NCBI GenBank assembly: GCA_001942045.1
Contig: MSTD01000045.1
Location: 17,999-47,048 of the forward strand
DNA from: Mycolicibacterium porcinum
GTDB lineage: Bacteria; Actinomycetota; Actinomycetes; Mycobacteriales; Mycobacteriaceae
Reading direction: 5' to 3'
Length of the DNA: 29,050 nt
Part shown: in pieces, positions 6,750-15,185 of the stretch
Position numbering within the stretch: the stretch's first letter is position 1
How the letters are laid out: each line of letters opens with the position of its first letter
Position numbers and translations under genes: made by a program
Notes under the pieces: model-generated
Told to the model about the DNA's origin: nothing
The model's input: the letters and a program-made list of their open reading frames with translations, nothing else
Databases searched by the model: none

Positions 6750-7088
6750 ATGGCGCGCATCTACCACAACCCCAAGTGCTCGACTTCCCGCAAGACGCTG
6801 GATCTGTTGCGCGAGAACGGGATCGAGCCCGAGGTGGTGCAGTATCTCAAGACGCCCCCGACGCGTGACGAGATCAAGCAACTGATCGCCGACGCCGGGA
6901 TCGACGTGCGGACCGCGGTGCGCAAGCGCGAATCCCTCTACGCCGAGCTGGGATTGGCCGACGCGTCCGACGACGAACTGCTCGATGCGATGGCCGAAAA
7001 CCCGATCCTGATCGAGCGCCCGTTCGTCGTCACCGACAACGGCACCCGGCTGGCCCGGCCGATCGATTCGGTGCGCGAGATTCTGTGA
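6750..7088 (+). CDS. arsC: ArsC-family (glutaredoxin-fold) arsenate reductase-like protein
   Basis: The 112-residue protein has the ArsC thioredoxin-like fold. Cys10 sits in NPKCSTSRKTLDLL, and the conserved ERPFVV with the later ARPIDSV corresponds to the region holding the substrate arginines. Family members reduce arsenate, or in the Spx/YffB branch have other roles. No ars transporter or regulator is near, so a detoxification role is not supported by context. The ATG touches the prs stop and the 3' end overlaps the lpqT start by 4 bp, so it is translated with both. Confidence 0.9.
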   Translation: MARIYHNPKCSTSRKTLDLLRENGIEPEVVQYLKTPPTRDEIKQLIADAGIDVRTAVRKRESLYAELGLADASDDELLDAMAENPILIERPFVVTDNGTRLARPIDSVREIL

Positions 7089-7729
7089 AGCGGCTGCTCG
7101 CCACCGCCGCCGCGACGGCGGTCCTGGCTACCGGCTGTGGCGCGGAAACGCCTGACTACAAGTCGATCTGGACCACCAGTTCGACGACTCCGGCCGCCCC
7201 CGCCGACAATCAGCCGGTGCCGCTGTGGCAGTACCTGGAGGACTCCGGTGTCGTCGGCGAACCCATCGCACCCGAGAAGGTTCCGCACCTCGCCATCACC
7301 ATGCCCACCCCGCCGGAATGGCACCCGTACAACAATCCGAACCTCGCTCCGGGGACCAGGATGATCGCCAAAGGCAACACCTACCCCACCGCGATGATGC
7401 TCGCCTTCAAGCTGCACGGCGACTTCGACGTGCCCAAGGCCCTCAAAGAACACGGCTACGCCGATGCCCAGCTGTCCGAGAACTTCAAACAGCTCAACGC
7501 ATCCACCGCGGACTGGAAGGGTTTCCCGTCGGCGATGATCGAGGGCAGCTACGACCTCAACGGCAAGCGTATGCAAAGCTACAACCGCGTCGTCATCGCG
7601 AACGACGGTCTGCAACCCCCGCAGCGCTATCTCGTCCAGCTCACCGTGACGACCTATGCCGACGAGGCTGCGGCGCAGGGGCCGGACATCGAGTCGATCA
7701 TCGCGGGCTTCAACATCGCCAAGAAGTGA
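7085..7729 (+). CDS. lpqT: LpqT-like lipoprotein (LpqN/LpqT family)
   Basis: The 214-residue product has a short signal peptide ending in the lipobox LATGC, with Cys18 as the lipidated residue, followed by a Thr/Ser/Pro/Ala linker and one conserved domain (PLWQYLEDSGV ... VRYLVQLTVTT-like strands ... DIESIIAGFNI). The position next to prs matches LpqT (Rv1016c) of M. tuberculosis. It should be anchored to the outer face of the membrane; the LpqN/LpqT family has been connected with cell-envelope lipid processes, but the precise role is open. The GTG start overlaps the arsC stop (GTGA). Confidence 0.9.
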   Translation: MKRLLATAAATAVLATGCGAETPDYKSIWTTSSTTPAAPADNQPVPLWQYLEDSGVVGEPIAPEKVPHLAITMPTPPEWHPYNNPNLAPGTRMIAKGNTYPTAMMLAFKLHGDFDVPKALKEHGYADAQLSENFKQLNASTADWKGFPSAMIEGSYDLNGKRMQSYNRVVIANDGLQPPQRYLVQLTVTTYADEAAAQGPDIESIIAGFNIAKK

Positions 7730-7769
7730 AGCCGCGAGGATCTGCCGACACGACCGTAGGGTGGTCAGC

Positions 7770-8642
7770 ATGAGTGGATGGACCAGCGCCGACCTGCCCT
7801 CGTTCACCGGCCGCCGGGTGATCGTCACCGGCGCCAACAGCGGACTGGGCCTCGTCACCGCACGTGAACTCGCGCGGGTGGGCGCCAAGGTCACCGTCGC
7901 GGTGCGCAACCTGGAGAAGGGCACCGCGGCCGCCGAGACCATGACGGGTGGTCAGGTCGAAGTACGCAAGCTCGATCTGCAAGACCTGGCCTCGGTGCAC
8001 GAGTTCGCCGACACCGTCGAGAGCGTCGACGTGCTCATCAACAACGCCGGCATCATGGCCGTGCCGCTGAGCCGCACCGTCGACGGCTTCGAAAGCCAGA
8101 TCGGCACCAACCACCTCGGCCACTTCGCGCTGACCAACCTGCTCCTGCCCAAGATCGCCGACCGGGTGGTGACGGTGTCGTCGTTGATGCACTGGATCGG
8201 CCAGATCAGCCTGCGGGACCTCAACTGGAAATCGCGGCCGTACTCGGCGTGGCTGGCCTACGGTCAGTCCAAGTTGGCCAACCTGATGTTCACCTCCGAG
8301 CTACAGCGCCGGCTGACCGCGTCCGGCTCGCAGGTGCGCGCGCTGGCGGCCCACCCCGGCTATTCGGCGACCAACCTGCAGGGCCAGACCGGCAACAAGT
8401 TCGGCGAGCGGATGATGGCGGCCGCCAACCGGGTTTTCGCCACCGATGCGACGTTCGGCGCACGTCAGACGCTGTTCGCAGCGTCCCAGGACGTCCCCGG
8501 CGACAGCTTCATCGGGCCCCGGTTCGGCCAGTTCGGCCCCAGCCAGCCGGTCGGGCGCAGCCCGCTGGCCCGGCGAGTGGACACTCAGAAGGCGCTGTGG
8601 GAGCTGTCCGAGCAGCTGACCAAGACCACATATCCGCTGTAG
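7770..8642 (+). CDS. Short-chain dehydrogenase/reductase (SDR)
   Basis: The 290-residue product is a classical to extended SDR. The nucleotide-binding TGANSGLG is at about residues 20-27, followed by NNAGIM, the catalytic Ser in VVTVSSLMHW and the YGQSK pair (Tyr and Lys). The C-terminal PSQPVGRSPLARRVDTQKALW resembles the retinol dehydrogenase/protochlorophyllide reductase-like SDRs common in mycobacteria. The substrate is unknown. The ATG at 7770 is used; the frame extends upstream, but only into lpqT. Confidence 0.92.
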   Translation: MSGWTSADLPSFTGRRVIVTGANSGLGLVTARELARVGAKVTVAVRNLEKGTAAAETMTGGQVEVRKLDLQDLASVHEFADTVESVDVLINNAGIMAVPLSRTVDGFESQIGTNHLGHFALTNLLLPKIADRVVTVSSLMHWIGQISLRDLNWKSRPYSAWLAYGQSKLANLMFTSELQRRLTASGSQVRALAAHPGYSATNLQGQTGNKFGERMMAAANRVFATDATFGARQTLFAASQDVPGDSFIGPRFGQFGPSQPVGRSPLARRVDTQKALWELSEQLTKTTYPL

Positions 8643-8659
8643 ACCGCCGCTTCCGATTT

Positions 8660-8811
8660 TTGGGACAGGCCTCGCCTTTGCTACCCTGACCTGGCGTCAC
8701 GGCGAGGGTGGACCTTCTGGACCACCGTTATCGGCGGGAACTTCTTCAAGTGTTGCGACCCTTGCCGTGCTGACGATCTGACCGCAGTACCGCAATTTGA
8801 GGAGCAACATC
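8660..8811 (+). promoter_or_regulatory. rplY: rplY promoter and structured leader
   Basis: TTGGGA (8660-8665) and TACCCT (8682-8687) are 16 bases apart and form a plausible housekeeping promoter, giving a leader of roughly 118 bases. The leader contains a small hairpin, GGTGGACC against GGACCACC around TTCT (8707-8726, with one A-A mismatch), and a tiny frame GTG TTG CGA ... TGA near 8752. GAGGAG (8799-8804) is a good ribosome binding site for rplY. Confidence 0.4.
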
Positions 8812-9465
8812 ATGGCCAAGGCCGCCGCCAAGAACATCCCGAACAAGCTCACCGCGACCGTGCGTACCCGCACCGGCAAGGGTGCCTCGCGCCAGGCCCG
8901 TCGTGATGGCAACGTGCCCACCGTGCTCTACGGCCACGGCACCGATCCCCAGCACCTGGAGATCAACGCCCGCGAGTTCGCCGCCGTCCTGCGCCACGCC
9001 GGCACCAACGCCGTGCTGACCCTCGACATCGAGGGCAAGGAGCAGCTGGCCCTGACCAAGGCGCTGGACATCCACCCGATCCGTCGCAACATCCAGCACG
9101 CCGACCTGCTCGTCGTGCGCCGTGGCGAGAAGGTCAACGTCGAGGTCACCGTCACCGTCGAGGGCGACGCCGCCCCGGGCACCCTGGTCACCCAGGACAC
9201 CAACACCATCGAGATCGAGGCCGAGGCCCTGTCGATCCCCGAGCACCTGACCGTGTCGATCGAGGGTGTCGAGGCCGGCACCCAGATCCTGGCCGGACAG
9301 ATCGAGCTGCCCGCCGGCGTTTCGCTGGTGTCGGATCCCGAACTGCTCGTGGTCAACGTCGTCGAGGCCCCGAGCGCCGAGGAGCTGGAGTCTGAGGGCG
9401 CCGGCGAGGCCGGCGAGGCCGCAGCTGAGGAGCCGGCTGCCGAAGCCGCCGAAGCTGCCGAGTAA
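8812..9465 (+). CDS. rplY: 50S ribosomal protein L25 / general stress protein Ctc
   Basis: L25 binds 5S rRNA in the large ribosomal subunit. The 217-residue product is the long two-domain TL5/CTC form: an N-terminal 5S-binding domain ([26 protein letters not shown] ... [15 protein letters not shown]) and a C-terminal beta domain ([14 protein letters not shown] ... [15 protein letters not shown]), ending in an acidic Ala/Glu-rich tail of about 35 residues. ATG at 8812 is preferred over the TTG five codons earlier, which lies within the ribosome binding site. pth follows after 20 bp in the same direction, as in other mycobacteria. Confidence 0.97.
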   Translation: MAKAAAKNIPNKLTATVRTRTGKGASRQARRDGNVPTVLYGHGTDPQHLEINAREFAAVLRHAGTNAVLTLDIEGKEQLALTKALDIHPIRRNIQHADLLVVRRGEKVNVEVTVTVEGDAAPGTLVTQDTNTIEIEAEALSIPEHLTVSIEGVEAGTQILAGQIELPAGVSLVSDPELLVVNVVEAPSAEELESEGAGEAGEAAAEEPAAEAAEAAE

Positions 9466-9485
9466 TCAGGTAGGACATTCCGCGA

Positions 9486-10061
9486 ATGGCCGAGCCGCTG
9501 CTGGTGGTGGGCCTGGGTAACCCCGGGCCCGCCTACGCCAAAACCCGGCACAATGTCGGGTTCATGGTGGCCGATGTACTGGCCGCCCGCATCGGCTCGG
9601 CCTTCAAGGTGCACAAGAAATCCGGCGCCGAGGTGGTCACCGGGCAGCTCGCCGGAGCTCCGGTGGTTCTGGCCAAGCCTCGGTGCTACATGAACGAGTC
9701 CGGCCGTCAGGTCGGGCCGCTGGCCAAGTTCTATTCGGTGCCGCCGGGCCGGATCGTGGTCATCCACGACGAGCTGGACATCGACTTCGGCCGGATCCGG
9801 CTCAAGGTCGGTGGCGGTGAAGGCGGCCACAACGGGCTGCGTTCGGTGGCATCGGCTCTGGGCAGCAAGGACTTTCAACGTGTCCGCATCGGAGTCGGAC
9901 GCCCGCCGGGCCGTAAGGACCCGGCGGCGTTCGTGTTGGAGTCGTTCAACGCCGCCGAACGTGCCGAGCTACCGACGATCTGCGAGCAGGCCGCCGACGC
10001 CACCGAGCTGCTGATCGCTCAGGGTCTGGAGCCGGCCCAGAACACCGTGCACGCCTGGTGA
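9486..10061 (+). CDS. pth: Peptidyl-tRNA hydrolase
   Basis: The enzyme releases peptides from prematurely dropped peptidyl-tRNAs and recycles the tRNA. The 191-residue length is standard. The active-site residues are all present: Asn12 in GLGNPG, catalytic His22 in RHNVGF, Asn70 in YMNESG, Asp95 in IHDELD and Asn116 in GGHNGL. It lies 20 bp behind rplY and is probably co-transcribed with it. A palindromic element between pth and the converging phosphoesterase gene may end transcription from both sides. Confidence 0.98.
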   Translation: MAEPLLVVGLGNPGPAYAKTRHNVGFMVADVLAARIGSAFKVHKKSGAEVVTGQLAGAPVVLAKPRCYMNESGRQVGPLAKFYSVPPGRIVVIHDELDIDFGRIRLKVGGGEGGHNGLRSVASALGSKDFQRVRIGVGRPPGRKDPAAFVLESFNAAERAELPTICEQAADATELLIAQGLEPAQNTVHAW

Positions 10062-10081
10062 TCTCGCTCCCGCGCCATTCC

Positions 10082-10145
10082 CCGCGAGCAGACGTATATG
10101 TCCCCGAAAATCGCGATACTGGGGTGCATTTGCGTCTGCTCGCCG
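10082..10145. repeat. Dispersed palindromic element, copy 1 (possible bidirectional terminator)
   Basis: Perfect 11-bp outer arms GCGAGCAGACG (10084-10094) and CGTCTGCTCGC (10133-10143) enclose an inner region that pairs partly (CCCC/GGGG and ATG/CAT). The element lies in the 99-bp gap between two converging genes, pth and the phosphoesterase. A second copy with the same outer arms but another inner stem is at 25270-25333. From memory, similar GCGAGCAGACG palindromes are frequent between mycobacterial genes. Confidence 0.8.
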
Positions 10146-10160
10146 GATTGAAGCGACCCG

Positions 10161-11246
10161 CTACCAGGCGAACGGCTTTTCCAGGGTGAGCGTGCGCTCC
10201 GCGGGCGCGTACCAGCCCTGCGGCGCATGCTGGTCGGTGTGCAGATAGCACTGAACCCTGACCTCGCGACTGCCGGGCCGAAACGTGAGCAGCCGGCTGA
10301 TCGGCAGGGTCGTGATCGGCATGTGGTGGCGACTCAATGACGCCACATTCATGAAATAGGTTCCACCCCAAGCCTGCTCGATGTGAGTCTTGCCGCCGTA
10401 GGAATCGTCCGGGTTGGTGTGGGTGTGGCCGGCCAGCCACAGCGCGACCGCACCGGGGTGCTCGGTCAGGTACCGCTCGAAGGCACCGGAGTCCGGCTTG
10501 CCGCCGACCCAATACAGGTACGACGCGCCCTGAGGCGTCCCCTCCAGGAACGGGCGATGGTAATGCTCATAGAGCTTTCCGTCCCCGCCGCGACGCACGC
10601 CCTCCCACTCTCCCGACGCCACCGTGGTGTCCTTGAGGACGTAGTGGTGGACCGTGATGACAGTCGAATCACGGTTCTGTGCAACCATGTTCGCCCACCA
10701 TTGGAAGGTCTCGTCGGAGACCACCCCGCCCGGATTGCCGCCGAGCGTGCCCCGTCCGAGCGGCTGCGACGGCTCGTTGCGGTCGCTGAGCATCAGGAAG
10801 AGCAGATTGCCCACCCGGAACGAATAGCGTTCCCAGGTGCCGGTAACCGGGTACGGCCGGGCATCCGCATCGACGCCGGAGTGTGCGGTGTGTGCGCCCA
10901 GCGGATCGATCCACTTCTGCCACCACCACGCGTCGGGTTCGGAAAGGCCGCTGCGGTCATGGTTTCCACACACCGAGTAGACGTCTTCACGGCGGTGCTT
11001 GCGCAATGCTGAGAACTGCCGGCGGACCTCCTGCCCCTCGGCATCGTCGGGCAGGCTGTGATGCGCGCCGGACATGTCACCGACATCGACGGCGATATCC
11101 CAGTCGAACGGCGGGCCACCTTGCGTTCCACCGAATTCCGATTGCCGGATGGCCTCGGCGAGGCTCTCCCGGCCGAACCGACTGTCGGTTCCGACGTGGG
11201 CATCACCGAATGCCCACAGCCGAAAGTCATCCTGCTGCGTCGTCAT
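10161..11246 (-). CDS. Calcineurin-like metallophosphoesterase
   Basis: The 361-residue product carries the full metallophosphoesterase signature in order: FGDAHVG, DVGDMSG, CGNHDRSG, ITVHHYVL and AGHTHTNPD, which together bind two metal ions. No signal peptide or membrane segment is visible, so it should be cytosolic. The substrate cannot be read from the sequence. On the minus strand TAACGT lies 9 bases before the ATG, so the mRNA may be leaderless or nearly so. Confidence 0.92.
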   Translation of the reverse strand: MTTQQDDFRLWAFGDAHVGTDSRFGRESLAEAIRQSEFGGTQGGPPFDWDIAVDVGDMSGAHHSLPDDAEGQEVRRQFSALRKHRREDVYSVCGNHDRSGLSEPDAWWWQKWIDPLGAHTAHSGVDADARPYPVTGTWERYSFRVGNLLFLMLSDRNEPSQPLGRGTLGGNPGGVVSDETFQWWANMVAQNRDSTVITVHHYVLKDTTVASGEWEGVRRGGDGKLYEHYHRPFLEGTPQGASYLYWVGGKPDSGAFERYLTEHPGAVALWLAGHTHTNPDDSYGGKTHIEQAWGGTYFMNVASLSRHHMPITTLPISRLLTFRPGSREVRVQCYLHTDQHAPQGWYAPAERTLTLEKPFAW

Positions 11247-11316
11247 CGTCGCGCCACGTTAGCCGCCCAGGCACCGCCCGGTCGGGTGTTGCGCTCACGG
11301 TGATTCCAACGGCCGG

Positions 11317-12351
11317 TCACACCCCGCGGATTCCGCTGTCCACCACCTTGACGGTCTTGTGTGGATACCGCTTCTCGGCGTGCGCCTTGGCCGCCGAGTT
11401 CGGTAGCACGTACAGCGTTTCCCGCTTGTCCTGCAGGGGTTTGAGCACCCGGTCCATGAACTCCTTGCGGTCGTCGAGGTAGGGCTCGATGACGTCCTCG
11501 CCCGCCGGGCATACTGCCAGGCAGTAGGCCGCCTTGTAATTGGCCTTGAAGGACAGGCTCTGCCACATCGACGCGTTCTCGGAATCGCTGACCCGGGACC
11601 GGAAGTCGGCGGCGTCGTCGCTGTCGGCGACGGTTTGCACCCAGTCGGTGAAGCCACCCATGAACTCGCGGTAGTTGTGGACCGAACACGCCAGGAAGTC
11701 GAATTCGCCGTCCTTGCCGATCGCCCCGACCGGGCAGGCCGCCACGCACAGCTTGCACTCCAGGCACGGGGAATAGTCCAGCGGCACACCGTAACTGCTG
11801 ACCGGGGTGCCGACCAGGATGGTGGCCAGCAGGATGAAGTTGCCGAATTGTGGGTGGATCACGTTGCGATGGATGCCCATCACCCCCAGCCCCGAGGCCA
11901 CTGCGACGGGCTTGTGCGCCACCACCCAGATCCGCCCGGGGTATCTGTCCATCTCCATCGGAAACGTGGCCGACGGGTTCACGGCGCGATGGCCGGCATC
12001 TTCCAGCGCGCGGGTGATGCGGTGGGCCGCCTCGTTGATGACCTCCCCGCTGCGATGGAACTCCTGGTTGGCCACACTGCGGGTGGATGACCGCACGTTG
12101 TCGCGGTTCATCTTCACCACCAGCGAGATGTAGCTGCGCACCCCTGGCAGCGCGGCCCCGACATGTTCGCGCTCGGAGGCCAGCGCCGGATCATCGACGG
12201 CGGCGAAGGCGACGTCGTCGACTCCGGCATCCAGACACAGCGCGCGCAGCCAGTCGGCGTCGATCACATCCGGGACCGGAGCCTCCGATCGGGCACGCAC
12301 CGCGCGCACCGTCGGATGGTCGGCCAGTCGCGGCGGGAGGTTCGGCGTCAT
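11317..12351 (-). CDS. 4Fe-4S double-cluster protein (QueG / reductive dehalogenase-like)
   Basis: The 344-residue product has a C-terminal ferredoxin-like region with two cluster sites: CLECKLCVAACP (four Cys in CxxCxxCxxxCP spacing) and a second set made of FLACSV and YCLAVCP. The N-terminal half resembles the substrate/cobamide-binding part of epoxyqueuosine reductase and reductive dehalogenase-related proteins (GVMGIHRN, FGNFILLATIL). It is probably a cytosolic redox protein; the substrate is unknown. The gene starts 3 bases after a perfect palindrome that covers its promoter, so expression is probably under tight repressor control. No regulator gene lies next to it. Confidence 0.88.
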   Translation of the reverse strand: MTPNLPPRLADHPTVRAVRARSEAPVPDVIDADWLRALCLDAGVDDVAFAAVDDPALASEREHVGAALPGVRSYISLVVKMNRDNVRSSTRSVANQEFHRSGEVINEAAHRITRALEDAGHRAVNPSATFPMEMDRYPGRIWVVAHKPVAVASGLGVMGIHRNVIHPQFGNFILLATILVGTPVSSYGVPLDYSPCLECKLCVAACPVGAIGKDGEFDFLACSVHNYREFMGGFTDWVQTVADSDDAADFRSRVSDSENASMWQSLSFKANYKAAYCLAVCPAGEDVIEPYLDDRKEFMDRVLKPLQDKRETLYVLPNSAAKAHAEKRYPHKTVKVVDSGIRGV

Positions 12352-12389
12352 GATGCTGAGTATAGTTATCTATACTCAGCTCGCAAGGA
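12352..12389 (-). promoter_or_regulatory. Palindromic operator over a leaderless promoter of the 4Fe-4S gene
   Basis: GCTGAGTATA (12355-12364) and TATACTCAGC (12371-12380) are perfect 10-bp inverted arms with a 6-bp spacer, an AT-rich island in GC-rich DNA. On the minus strand TTGCGA, 16 bases, TATACT, then 7 bases and ATG can be read. This gives a strong promoter with a leaderless transcript, and the palindrome covers the spacer and the -10 box. The same palindrome faces the divergent small membrane-protein gene. Confidence 0.65.
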
Positions 12390-12460
12390 GTTCGGTCCAC
12401 CGGTGTAAAGAAACCGTTCGGGCCCGCTGCGGACCCCGCAGTAGCGGGTACACCGGAGAT

Positions 12461-12988
12461 ATGGACGCGATCCGACTACTGAGCCCATTGCTCGACGGCT
12501 CTCGGGCGTGGGGTTGTGTGCAGGTCAGGCCCGGCCGGTTCGGCATCACCTACTACCGGTTGGTGGTGTATCCGCCCGGCCTGAGTACCTCCGAACGCCG
12601 CTTCGTCCGACTGGCCCGAGGCTGGCCGCTGTGGGGAATGCTCCTGTGGTTGCTGTGTCAGCTGTGGCTGGGCGGGCAGATGTCGCCTTGGCCGGCGTTC
12701 GGCGTGTCCACCGCGGTGTTCCTCGCCGCCGGAGCCATCGCGCTCGGCCTGTCCGGCAGCGCATTCCACGGCGTGCGAACGCTGTGCGCGACGACGATGG
12801 CCGGCTGCGACGATCCTGATTCCACCGCCGCCCGCGAGCGTCTGGCCGTGCTGGCCGCCGAGCTCCTACACGCCGACGAGTGCCTCGCGCGCGGCGATAT
12901 CACCGCCGTCGATCACGAATTGATCTGGTGGCGGGTCTACAACCGGATGCGCGCCGAGAAACCGGCAAATACCCAGCACAGCAACTGA
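12461..12988 (+). CDS. Small membrane protein of unknown function (DUF6611-like)
   Basis: The product is 175 residues from ATG at 12461, with GGAGA just upstream; the frame extends further upstream but without support. The N-terminal part carries a short domain (RPGRFGITYYRLVVYPPG) followed by two membrane helices, about residues 50-65 (GMLLWLLCQLWLGG) and 72-90 (FGVSTAVFLAAGAIALGLSG), and a cytosolic helical tail with DHELIWWRVYNRM. It resembles a family of mycobacterial membrane proteins that I recall as DUF6611; no function is known to me. It is divergent from the 4Fe-4S gene across the palindromic operator. Confidence 0.75.
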   Translation: MDAIRLLSPLLDGSRAWGCVQVRPGRFGITYYRLVVYPPGLSTSERRFVRLARGWPLWGMLLWLLCQLWLGGQMSPWPAFGVSTAVFLAAGAIALGLSGSAFHGVRTLCATTMAGCDDPDSTAARERLAVLAAELLHADECLARGDITAVDHELIWWRVYNRMRAEKPANTQHSN

Positions 12989-13022
12989 TCTCGGGTATGC
13001 GTGACGGTCCCGGAACCACAAC

Positions 13023-13054
13023 GGGCGGGCGCATCACGAAAGACACGCCCGCCC
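13023..13054. terminator. Hairpin between converging genes
   Basis: GGGCGGGCG (13023-13031) and CGCCCGCCC (13046-13054) are perfect 9-bp arms with a 14-base loop. The hairpin lies in the gap between the DUF6611-like gene and the converging fatty-acyl-AMP ligase. There is no T-run, as is usual for mycobacterial terminators. Confidence 0.6.
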
Positions 13055-13136
13055 ACCGATGTTCGGTTCAGTGAAGGCCTAGCGGCGAGCCCCCGGCATA
13101 CCCAGCCATGGGAAGACCGGAATGCGCGCTGCGGAA

Positions 13137-14771
13137 CTAGGTGACCAACGAGACCGAGTTGGCCCGGCGCAGCTTGCCTGACGGGGTCTTCGGGATGCTT
13201 CCCGGCCCGAGCACCACGACGTTGCGCGGACGCATGTCGACCTCGGAGACCACCTCGTGGGCCACCTGATGCTCGATCCGGCGCACCTCGGCCGGATCCT
13301 GCCAGGCATTGGACTCCACCGCGACGGCGAAGGTCTCACGCGAGTGTCCGGCGTCCAGACGGACCGCGACAGCACAGCCGGGGCGGACGCCCTCGACGCG
13401 GCCCGCCGCGCGCTCGATGTCGGTCGGATAGATGTTGCGCCCGGCCATGATGATCACGTCCTTGACGCGGCCACACACGACGATGTTGCCCTCTTCGGTG
13501 ATGTAGCCGAGGTCGCCCGTGTCGTACCAGCCGTGCTCATCCTGGGCCGGCAGGAAACCGCCCATCGTGATGTAGCCAGGGGTCAGGGATTCGCCGCGCA
13601 GCTCGATGACGCCGACACCGCGGGCGGGCATCACATCGCCGTGCTCGTCGACGACGCGCGCCTCAAGGTCCTTCAACAGCGGGCCCAGCGAGGCCAGCCG
13701 CTTGGTGTTGCCCTTGGTGGCAGGCACGGCACGGCGCAGCGCAGCCAGCAGGTCGGCGTCGACCTCGTCGACCACCAGGCCCGCGTTGCACGGGGAAAAG
13801 GACACTGCCAGGCAGGTCTCGGCCATGCCGTAGGCCGGCAGGATCGCCGACTCCGGGAGGCCGAAGGGCTTGCCCGCGTCGAGCAGGTCCTCGACGTCGG
13901 CCGGCTCCACCGGTTCGGCACCCGACAGCGCGAACCGCAGCGTGGACAGGTCGTACTCGCCCGGCTTGGCCTGGCGGCGCAACCGCTTGGCGAACAGCGC
14001 GTAGGCGAAGTTGGGCGCCGCGGTCATGGTGCCCTTGTACTTCGTGATGAGCTTGGCCCACAGCAAGGTGTCGCGCAGGAAGTCCATCGGCGTGACCTTG
14101 ACGAGTTCGGCGCCGAAGTACATCGGGATGGTCAGGAAGCCGACCATGCCCATGTCATGGAAGCAGGGCAGCCAGCTCACCATGACGTCCTTGTCGACGT
14201 CGTACTCGGCACCGATGAACATCGCCTCGGCGTTGGAGTGGATGTTGCGGTGCGTGATCTGGACGGCCTTGGGCGATCCCGTCGAGCCCGACGTCAGCTG
14301 CATCAGGGCCAGATCGTCCTCACCGGTCTCCACCGGGTCGATCGGGTCGGCGGCCAGCAGGTCGGCGACCTTGAGCACCTTGATGCCCTTTTCCTCCAGC
14401 ACCGGGATGGCCACCAGGAAGGGCTCGGAGACGATGACGGCGTCGGCCTCGATCATGCCGATCACGTTCATGGTGTCCTCGGCCCACACCGCCAGGTCGG
14501 TGCGCGGGGTCGGCTGGTGCAGCATGGTCAGGCTCGCGCCCCGCATCCACACGCCCTGCGCGGTCGGCGCGATCTCCACCGGGAAGCCGGCCAGCACGCC
14601 GACGGCGTCGCCGTGGCCGATACCGGCGGCGGCCAGGCCACCCGCGATCTGCCGGGCCCGCTCGTGAACCTCACCCCAGGTGTGGCGAACCGGCTCATGC
14701 GGCTCGCCGGTCACCATGCCACGCTTGCTCTCCCGAGCGTTGCGGAACATCTTCTCGGTGAATCTGCTCAC
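13137..14771 (-). CDS. Fatty-acyl-AMP ligase-like adenylate-forming enzyme (Pks16/Rv1013-like)
   Basis: The 544-residue product is an ANL-superfamily ligase with [10 protein letters not shown] (phosphate loop, about residues 159-168), [37 protein letters not shown] and the C-terminal catalytic Lys region [11 protein letters not shown]. Length and position beside pth and ispE match Pks16 (Rv1013) of M. tuberculosis, which is a FadD-type ligase despite its name. It activates a fatty or related acid as an acyl adenylate; whether it transfers to CoA or to an acyl carrier is not clear. The GTG start at 14771 has an excellent AAGGAGG ribosome binding site 5 bases upstream. Confidence 0.92.
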   Translation of the reverse strand: MSRFTEKMFRNARESKRGMVTGEPHEPVRHTWGEVHERARQIAGGLAAAGIGHGDAVGVLAGFPVEIAPTAQGVWMRGASLTMLHQPTPRTDLAVWAEDTMNVIGMIEADAVIVSEPFLVAIPVLEEKGIKVLKVADLLAADPIDPVETGEDDLALMQLTSGSTGSPKAVQITHRNIHSNAEAMFIGAEYDVDKDVMVSWLPCFHDMGMVGFLTIPMYFGAELVKVTPMDFLRDTLLWAKLITKYKGTMTAAPNFAYALFAKRLRRQAKPGEYDLSTLRFALSGAEPVEPADVEDLLDAGKPFGLPESAILPAYGMAETCLAVSFSPCNAGLVVDEVDADLLAALRRAVPATKGNTKRLASLGPLLKDLEARVVDEHGDVMPARGVGVIELRGESLTPGYITMGGFLPAQDEHGWYDTGDLGYITEEGNIVVCGRVKDVIIMAGRNIYPTDIERAAGRVEGVRPGCAVAVRLDAGHSRETFAVAVESNAWQDPAEVRRIEHQVAHEVVSEVDMRPRNVVVLGPGSIPKTPSGKLRRANSVSLVT

Positions 14772-15185
14772 GACGACCTCCTTGGCTTCCGCGGCGCGGG
14801 CACCGGCGACAGTGCGCCAGGTGCAGTTGCCCGGTTATCCATGCTCCGCCCGCTCTGCACCGCTTTTGGGTAGGCGCGCGCACACGATTGGGGAGCAGTT
14901 ATGTCTCGAAAAGGTGATGCCCCGGTGCCGGGGATACAGCTTCGCGACCGCCCACCGTAACCGGCGGCGGGCGCATATGTCGCATCCGATGCAAGATCGC
15001 TAGCATTCACCGCCGATCATCTTAAGAGACCCTTAAGTAACTGGCCAAACGCTCGCAATAATTGAGGCCTGCGTCACAGCTTCAGGCGGTGGGGACCGTG
15101 TTCAGCACCGTTTTCCACCCAGGGGTTGTCCACCGCAATTTTTCGCGGCCCTGACGTCGAAAACGGCGAACGACAGCCGACCACA
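14772..15185. other. 414-bp intergenic region with a possible fadD promoter and a 19-codon ORF
   Basis: No full gene is seen here. On the minus strand TTGGCC (complement of 15043-15048), 18 bases and TAAGAT (complement of 15019-15024) could drive the fadD-like gene, leaving a leader of about 230 bases. Two CTTAAG hexamers 11 bp apart (15021-15037) overlap this promoter. A small palindrome CCCCGG-TG-CCGGGG is at 14920-14933. On the plus strand a 19-codon frame (14901-14960) has GGGGAG ahead of its ATG. M. tuberculosis has a small gene (Rv1012) in this interval; I see no counterpart. Confidence 0.4.

Noticed and set aside
13257..14873. 538-codon plus-strand ORF opposite the fatty-acyl-AMP ligase
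   Set aside because: The ligase has all adenylation motifs on the other strand. The antisense product has no recognisable domain.
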